Of a DNA stretch of 64,000 bases, positions 59,366 to 64,000 are shown one piece after another. The notes below the pieces were generated by a model, which saw only the letters and a program-made list of their open reading frames with translations, was not told where the DNA came from and made no database searches. Where the stretch lies: assembly GCF_001404515.1 (NCBI RefSeq), contig NZ_CXWE01000015.1, positions 21,311 to 85,310 of the forward strand, in the 5' to 3' direction. Within the stretch, counting starts at the first letter, position 1. Each line of letters opens with the position of its first letter. The translations under genes were made by a program, and so were the position numbers. This stretch comes from Roseibium album (GTDB taxonomy: Bacteria > Pseudomonadota > Alphaproteobacteria > Rhizobiales > Stappiaceae).

Positions 59366-60475
59366 ATGTGGGCCTATAAAAACCCGGTTAACGTGCTTTT
59401 TGGTGAGGATGAATTCTCAAGACTCCCGGACACAATTGGCGGGAGGCGGTACGCGCTGGTGACCTATCCGGAGCCCGTATTTGCGGAGCTGGCTGACAAG
59501 CTCGCCAGGACGGCCGGGGAACCGGTTGTCAAGATAAGCGATGTGGCTCCCAATCCGGATTATGAATTGCTGCGTGTCCAGTGTGACCGTTTCGCGGTGG
59601 CAGACGATGTTGACGTCATTGTCGCGATTGGCGGTGGATCGGTCATTGATTCAGCCAAGGTCTTTGCCGCCGCCGGCGGAGATTTTAACCGCATTGTGAG
59701 GTTCCTGGAGACGAAGGAAGGCGAAGATGAGCTGTCCTTCCTTCCGATCGTTTCCGTCCCCACCACGGCGGGAACCGGCAGTGAAGTCACATGCTGGGCC
59801 ACCGTCTGGAATGAGGCAGCGGCGAAGAAGTACTCGCTGGCCCATCCCCGGCTGTATCCCGAAATCGCCCTGGTCGACCCGGCCCTGATGCTTGGGAAGC
59901 CCTATGGACTTACATTGGCGACCGGTCTGGATGCATTGTCGCATGCTCTGGAAAGTATCTGGAACCGGAATGCCAACCCGGTTTCCGCGCAGCATGCCGT
60001 GGCGGCCGCAAAGCGTATCCTGCCCGCGCTCCCCAAGGTGCTGCGTGATCCAGGCAACATTTTCTTCAGACGCGAAATGGCCGAGGCTTCATTGTTCGCC
60101 GGCCTTGCATTTTCCAATACGAAGACTGCGATTGCACACAATCTCTCCTATCCGATCACCCTGGGATGGGGTGTCCAGCATGGCATCGCCTGCTCCTTCA
60201 CTCTGCCGACAGTCCTGCGTTCCGTGTCCGGCATCGGGGGATTTCGCGAAGATGCGCTCAAGACGATTTTCGGCGACGACCTTGAGGAGGGTGCTGAATT
60301 TCTGACCCGGTTTCTGAAAGATCTGGGTGTGGGAACACGCTTTGTGGATCACTCGGTGCCCGAAGGCAAATGCATGCAGATCATTGACGAGGCCTTTGCC
60401 GGGGAGCGCGGCAAGAATTTCATCGGAACCAAGGAGAATTTTCTCGCAGCGGCCCGGCACCAGGGTCTGATCTGA
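59366..60475 (+). CDS. iron-containing alcohol dehydrogenase, phosphonate-linked type
   Basis: 369 residues from ATG 59366, 5 bases after AAAGGGA; the longer frame from 59285 crosses the promoter. The type III dehydrogenase fold is clear: IAIGGGSVID (NAD binding), TTAGTGSEVT, and metal-binding His in GLDALSHALES and AIAHNLSYP. Such enzymes are known in phosphonate gene clusters and probably interconvert a phosphono-aldehyde and alcohol. It is followed by phnD after 62 bases and is divergent from the LysR gene. Confidence 0.9.
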   Translation: MWAYKNPVNVLFGEDEFSRLPDTIGGRRYALVTYPEPVFAELADKLARTAGEPVVKISDVAPNPDYELLRVQCDRFAVADDVDVIVAIGGGSVIDSAKVFAAAGGDFNRIVRFLETKEGEDELSFLPIVSVPTTAGTGSEVTCWATVWNEAAAKKYSLAHPRLYPEIALVDPALMLGKPYGLTLATGLDALSHALESIWNRNANPVSAQHAVAAAKRILPALPKVLRDPGNIFFRREMAEASLFAGLAFSNTKTAIAHNLSYPITLGWGVQHGIACSFTLPTVLRSVSGIGGFREDALKTIFGDDLEEGAEFLTRFLKDLGVGTRFVDHSVPEGKCMQIIDEAFAGERGKNFIGTKENFLAAARHQGLI

Positions 60476-60537
60476 TCAACGGATACCCAAAAACAAGCGG
60501 GATCAACCCGTCAAATCAACCTACCGGAGGACCAGAA

Positions 60538-61434
60538 ATGAAGCTAACAACCCTTTTTCAGACCGCCCTTGCTGGTACACTTGTTGCGATCGCAGGTGCA
60601 GCAAGTGCTGAGGAATGCAAGAATCCGGACGTTTTGCGTTTCTCGATGATCCCTACGGAAGAGACCACCCAGGAACTTGCGCTTTACGAGCCGATGGTAA
60701 ACCAGCTGAAGGCAGCCACCGGCAAGAACATCGAATTCTATCTTCCCACGTCCTATGCCTCCGTCGTTGAAGCAATGCTTGGCGGCTTTGTGGACATCGG
60801 CATGCACGGTCCATATTCCTATGTCATCGCACAGGAAAAAGACCCGTCGCTGCAGGTGTTTGCAACTTATGCAAAACACAAGGGACACTTTCAGGAAGAA
60901 GGCCCTGGCTACAAGGCTGTGCTTGTCTCGCGTTCAGATTCCGGCATCGAGAAGATCGAAGACATTGAGGGCAAGGTTGTCGGGCTGACGGATCCCGCGT
61001 CGACCTCGGGAAACCTGCTGCCGCGCGTTTCCTTTACAAAAGTCATCGGCCAGGATCTGGAAGACCACTTCAGCCGCGTTGTCTACACAGGCGGACATGA
61101 CCTTTCCGCAATCGCGGTTCTGGAAGGGCAAGTCGATATCGCCTTCGTCGCCACCCACCGTCTGGACAATGTCATCGACCGTGGACTGGCCAAGATGGAA
61201 GACTACAATCTCATCTGGTCTTCCCCGGTTATTCCGCAGGATCCGTTCGTGGTTTCCGGTCAGCTCTGCGACGAGTTGGTCGGTCAGATCACCGAGGCCT
61301 TTTTGACGTTAGGCGACAATGAGGAAGGGCAGGAATATCTGAAAAATGTCAACGCCAGCCGTTTCGTCGCCATGTCGGACGATGATTACAACATTATCCG
61401 CGACCTGAAAGCGGCAAAAGACGCCAAAAAATAA
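60538..61434 (+). CDS. phnD: phosphonate ABC transporter substrate-binding protein
   Basis: 298 residues with a signal peptide cut near ASA-EE. It has the PhnD blocks LRFSMIPTEETTQELALYEP (first 20), LPTSYASVVEAMLGGFVDIG and LTDPASTSGNLLPR. It binds a phosphonate in the periplasm. CCGGAGGACC precedes the start. A strong hairpin separates it from phnC. Confidence 0.94.
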   Translation: MKLTTLFQTALAGTLVAIAGAASAEECKNPDVLRFSMIPTEETTQELALYEPMVNQLKAATGKNIEFYLPTSYASVVEAMLGGFVDIGMHGPYSYVIAQEKDPSLQVFATYAKHKGHFQEEGPGYKAVLVSRSDSGIEKIEDIEGKVVGLTDPASTSGNLLPRVSFTKVIGQDLEDHFSRVVYTGGHDLSAIAVLEGQVDIAFVATHRLDNVIDRGLAKMEDYNLIWSSPVIPQDPFVVSGQLCDELVGQITEAFLTLGDNEEGQEYLKNVNASRFVAMSDDDYNIIRDLKAAKDAKK

Positions 61435-61442
61435 CCAAAAAC

Positions 61443-61469
61443 CTGGTGCGCGCCTTTCACGCGCACCAG
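61443..61469 (+). terminator. intercistronic hairpin between phnD and phnC
   Basis: A perfect 10-bp stem (CTGGTGCGCG at 61443-61452 with CGCGCACCAG at 61460-61469) and 7-nt loop starts 9 bases after the phnD stop. With no U tract it is a likely stabiliser or partial terminator that raises PhnD output. Confidence 0.75.
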
Positions 61470-61486
61470 ATTTCCGAGGGAGGCGG

Positions 61487-62242
61487 ATGATGGCCGTTTT
61501 GACCGTCGAGGGACTTAAGGTGCGTTACAGCGCAAAAGGCCCCGAAATTCTCAAAGGCATCGATTTTGAAGTGCAGGACGATGATTTCCTGGCGATCATC
61601 GGACCCAGCGGGGCGGGAAAATCCACGCTCATCCGGTGCGTCAACCGACTGGTTGAACCCTCCGACGGCAAGATCGTGCTTCTGGGAGAGGATGTGTGCG
61701 CACTCAGACCAAGGGCACTTCGCAATCTCAGACGCAATGTCGGTATGATTTTTCAGGAGTTCAACCTGATCAATCGCATGTCCGTCATGGACAACGTGCT
61801 TTCGGGCAGGTTGGGCTACACGGGCAACATGCGTTCGTTGTTCCGTGCCTTTCCTCAGGACGATATCCAGCTCGCGCTGTACTACCTGGACCGTGTCGGT
61901 CTCAGCGACCACATCGACAAACGCGCAGATGAATTGTCCGGTGGCCAGCGCCAGCGCGTCGGGATCGCCCGCGCCCTGATGCAACGGCCCAAACTGCTCT
62001 TGCTGGATGAACCCACCTCAGCGCTTGATCCCAAGATTTCGCGGGAAGTCATGGCTCTCATCCGGGACATTGCACTGGAACTGAAAGTCCCTGCCCTTTG
62101 CAATATCCACGACGTGCAGCTCGCCAAGGAATTCTGCAACCGCATCATCGGCCTGCAGGATGGCTACAAAAAGTTCGATGGTGCGACAGAGCAATTGCGA
62201 GACGCGGACCTGGATGACATTTACGCCATGGAGGTCCTGTGA
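61487..62242 (+). CDS. phnC: phosphonate ABC transporter ATP-binding protein
   Basis: 251 residues. Walker A GPSGAGKST, signature LSGGQRQRVGIARAL and Walker B LLLDEPTSALD are complete. The NIHDVQLAKEFCNRIIGL ending is typical of PhnC. GGGAGGCGG precedes the start, and its stop overlaps the first permease gene by 4 bases (GTGA). Confidence 0.95.
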   Translation: MMAVLTVEGLKVRYSAKGPEILKGIDFEVQDDDFLAIIGPSGAGKSTLIRCVNRLVEPSDGKIVLLGEDVCALRPRALRNLRRNVGMIFQEFNLINRMSVMDNVLSGRLGYTGNMRSLFRAFPQDDIQLALYYLDRVGLSDHIDKRADELSGGQRQRVGIARALMQRPKLLLLDEPTSALDPKISREVMALIRDIALELKVPALCNIHDVQLAKEFCNRIIGLQDGYKKFDGATEQLRDADLDDIYAMEVL

Positions 62243-63066
62243 GCATGGCAGTGATTGACGCAAATCCTGCGGCATTGGACCAGCAATATGAATTGCGCCG
62301 GCGTCGCTATGTGAAGATGGGCCTTATCTGGTTGGCCGTCATCGCCTTTGTTGCCTGGTGCGTCAACGGAACGATCATTGAAGATACCGACTGGTCCCGG
62401 ATTGGCGGCCGCAGCGGTGTTCTCAGTTCGATCGGCCGCTACCTTTCACTCGACCTCGGGCTGTTGCCAGAACTTCTGATCCCCACTCTCGAAACTTTCA
62501 TGATGGCCTCTGTCGGGACGGTTCTGGGGTGCTTCCTTTCACTGCCTGTTGCCTGGCTCGGAGCAGCGAATGTCACGCCATCGAAAACCATTCTTTATCC
62601 TCTCGGCCGATTTCTGATGGTCCTCAGCCGCTCCGTTCATGAAATCGTCTGGGCGCTTCTTTTCGTCAGTGCTGTCGGACTGGGAGCACTGCCGGGCATT
62701 CTGGCCATTGCCATGCGTTCGGTCGGCTTCATCTCGAAAATTTCAGCGGAAGCCATCGAGAACATCGACACCAAGCCGGTTGAAGCGATCCGGGCGGTGG
62801 GCGGCAGCCAGTTTCAGGTGATGTATTACGGAATTTTGCCGCAGATCTATCCGGTGGTTCTGGCCACCGTGATATTTGAGTGGGATATCAATATCCGCCG
62901 TTCCGCCGTTATGGGTCTGGTTGGCGCGGGTGGACTGGGTCTGCTTTTCTTCCGCCAGATGAACAGTTTCAACTATGGCGGCGTCACCATGGTGATCCTG
63001 GCAATCCTGTTCCTGATCATCATTGGCGAAATCATCTCTCACTACCTGCGTAAAGCTGTGATTTGA
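62239..63066 (+). CDS. phnE: phosphonate ABC transporter permease 1
   Basis: 275 residues with about six membrane segments and the PhnE block VHEIVWALLFVSAVGLGALPG. The start is GTG at 62239 overlapping phnC, or ATG at 62245. The EAA-like loop KPVEAIRAVGGSQFQVMYYG contacts PhnC. Ten bases separate it from a second PhnE, with which it should form the channel. Confidence 0.94.
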   Translation: MSMAVIDANPAALDQQYELRRRRYVKMGLIWLAVIAFVAWCVNGTIIEDTDWSRIGGRSGVLSSIGRYLSLDLGLLPELLIPTLETFMMASVGTVLGCFLSLPVAWLGAANVTPSKTILYPLGRFLMVLSRSVHEIVWALLFVSAVGLGALPGILAIAMRSVGFISKISAEAIENIDTKPVEAIRAVGGSQFQVMYYGILPQIYPVVLATVIFEWDINIRRSAVMGLVGAGGLGLLFFRQMNSFNYGGVTMVILAILFLIIIGEIISHYLRKAVI

Positions 63067-63076
63067 GGAGGCACCG

Positions 63077-63907
63077 ATGACCGATCAGACAGCCAACTCG
63101 ATTCCCGCGCGGAAGTGGTCGCGGTTCAAATACCCTGACTCCCTCTACAAATACGGCACATTGCTGATCGTATTGGTGTTTCTGGGTTATTCGTTTCACT
63201 TTCTGAACATCGACATCACCAGGCTTTTCGGCGCATTGGGTCGGCTGATGGGAGTGGTCAGCGACCGCTACTATCCACCCGATCTGGAGTACGTGCTGGA
63301 CAAGGGCTACCTGGCAGCAATTCTCGACACGCTCCAGATGTCATTTCTGGGTGGATTTGCGGGCGTTTGCATCGCGATTCCCCTCGCCTGGTTTTCTGCA
63401 GCTAATGTCTCGCCCGCCCGTGCCTTGTTTCCGGTCGGACGCCTCGGCGTGATTTTCTGCCGGGCAATTCACGAAACCATCTGGACGATCCTCTTTGTCT
63501 CGATACTGGGCTTCGGAATGCTGGCAGGCGTCAGTGCTCTGACCATGTTCTGCATCGGCTTTGCAGGCAAGCTGTTCGCCGATGAAATAGAAGCCATTGA
63601 AATGGGGCCGGTCGAAGCCATGCGGGCAGCCGGCGCCAATCCGTTCCAGGTGTTCCTCTTTGCCGTCGTGCCCCAGGTTCGCGTGGCCTTCACCGGGATC
63701 GCGATCTACACGTGGGACGTTGCTTTCCGCGCCGCCACCGTGGTGGGCTTTTTCGGAGGCGGCGGCATGGGCTGGTACCTGAAAAGAAACGTTCAGCAGC
63801 TGGAAAACCTGCGGGTAGCCGCAATAATTCTCTCAATCATAGCCATGGTTCTCATCGCGGAATTCCTGTCCGGATATCTGCGTTCAGCAGTGAACCGTGC
63901 GAAGTAA
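63077..63907 (+). CDS. phnE: phosphonate ABC transporter permease 2
   Basis: 276 residues, a divergent paralogue of the preceding permease with the parallel blocks IHETIWTILFVSILGFGMLAG and GPVEAMRAAGANPFQVFLFA. Paired PhnE1/PhnE2 genes are common in alphaproteobacterial phosphonate transporters. GAGGAGGC precedes the ATG. A further gene begins 21 bases after its stop. Confidence 0.94.
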   Translation: MTDQTANSIPARKWSRFKYPDSLYKYGTLLIVLVFLGYSFHFLNIDITRLFGALGRLMGVVSDRYYPPDLEYVLDKGYLAAILDTLQMSFLGGFAGVCIAIPLAWFSAANVSPARALFPVGRLGVIFCRAIHETIWTILFVSILGFGMLAGVSALTMFCIGFAGKLFADEIEAIEMGPVEAMRAAGANPFQVFLFAVVPQVRVAFTGIAIYTWDVAFRAATVVGFFGGGGMGWYLKRNVQQLENLRVAAIILSIIAMVLIAEFLSGYLRSAVNRAK

Positions 63908-63928
63908 GAAAGTCCAAAGGATATCCAA

Positions 63929-64000
63929 ATGAACATCCAGACCGCCGTTGAAGCAAACGGGCGTGTTTACCCTGCTCCGAAGGTAGCGGCTGTTTCGATC
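63929..64000 (+). CDS. phnA: start of a probable phosphonoacetate hydrolase gene (cut by window end)
   Basis: Only 24 codons are inside the window. AAAGGA lies upstream of ATG 63929, and the N-terminus contains NGRVYPAPKVAAVSI, which resembles the opening NGR-Y--P--P of phosphonoacetate hydrolase. That enzyme, of the alkaline phosphatase superfamily, splits phosphonoacetate into acetate and phosphate. Position after a phosphonate importer fits. With so few residues the call is tentative. Confidence 0.45.
   Translation, partial: MNIQTAVEANGRVYPAPKVAAVSI

Noticed and set aside
1..64000. CRISPR arrays, tRNA or rRNA genes, prophage or integrated element boundaries
   Set aside because: No regular short repeats, no cloverleaf or rRNA sequence, and no integrase or attachment duplication could be seen in the intergenic regions.

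Overview
This 64-kb window is chromosomal DNA of moderately high GC, densely coding, from what is almost certainly an alphaproteobacterium. The evidence is the mix of gene families: many ABC and TRAP importers for organic solutes, MlrC (M81) peptidases, L-rhamnonate-type catabolism, a PQQ alcohol dehydrogenase locus and phosphonate uptake. A marine or host-associated heterotroph of the Stappiaceae (Roseibium/Labrenzia) or Rhodobacterales type would fit, but that placement is inference. I found no rRNA, tRNA, CRISPR array, intact mobile element or phage.

Region 1 (1-10825): the end of a sugar-type ABC importer (solute-binding protein, UgpC/MsmK-type ATPase); a leftward operon of an NTF2-like protein, an MlrC-family protein and a D-threonine aldolase-like PLP enzyme; and a rightward operon of RidA, RpiR-family regulator, SDR dehydrogenase, GH20 hexosaminidase and a second MlrC protein. 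A decayed IS5-type transposase (10853-11123) ends this region. Region 2 (11221-21868): an AraC regulator divergent from an SDR gene, then an L-rhamnose (or related 6-deoxyhexose) locus. The latter has a LacI regulator, a ribose-type ABC importer, an L-rhamnonate dehydratase-like enolase, two SDRs, a TIM-barrel isomerase/epimerase and a rhamnose mutarotase. Three near-identical 16-bp palindromes mark the LacI regulon; one of them covers the start codon of the binding-protein gene.

Region 3 (21873-30998): a TRAP transporter with a diaminopropionate ammonia-lyase-like enzyme, two tail-to-tail Lrp/AsnC paralogues, an M20 amidohydrolase, an M24 aminopeptidase-like enzyme, a maleate isomerase/Asp-Glu racemase-family protein, and a broken BKACE (DUF849) gene. 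Region 4 (31001-41405): GNAT, acetylpolyamine amidohydrolase/HDAC and FAD oxidoreductase genes, a RidA pseudogene, and a leftward operon of LacI regulator, PotD/PotB/PotC/PotA-like importer, nucleoside hydrolase and adenine deaminase, which I read as purine nucleoside uptake and salvage.

Region 5 (41670-57117) is the most interesting. A PQQ alcohol dehydrogenase carries the Asp-x-Asp signature of lanthanide-dependent enzymes. Around it lie a NarL-type response regulator, a NitT/TauT-type ABC importer, and a six-gene operon like the PedA1A2BC lanthanide-uptake module of Pseudomonas putida. That operon includes a small exported protein whose predicted mature N-terminus is a run of aspartates. 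The region also has two c-type cytochromes, a MoxJ/XoxJ-like binding protein, and a NosR-like flavo-iron-sulfur membrane protein coupled to ApbE. A perfect FNR box lies between the NosR-like gene and a cytochrome gene. Together they look like a rare-earth-dependent alcohol oxidation system with its own metal supply, electron acceptors and oxygen-responsive side branch. Region 6 (57271-64000): an ABM-like protein, a P-loop kinase-like protein, and a phosphonate locus (LysR regulator, iron alcohol dehydrogenase, PhnD, PhnC, two PhnE) that runs into a probable phosphonoacetate hydrolase cut by the window edge.

Several solute-binding-protein genes are followed at once by strong hairpins, which suggests a general way of keeping binding-protein mRNA more abundant than transporter mRNA.
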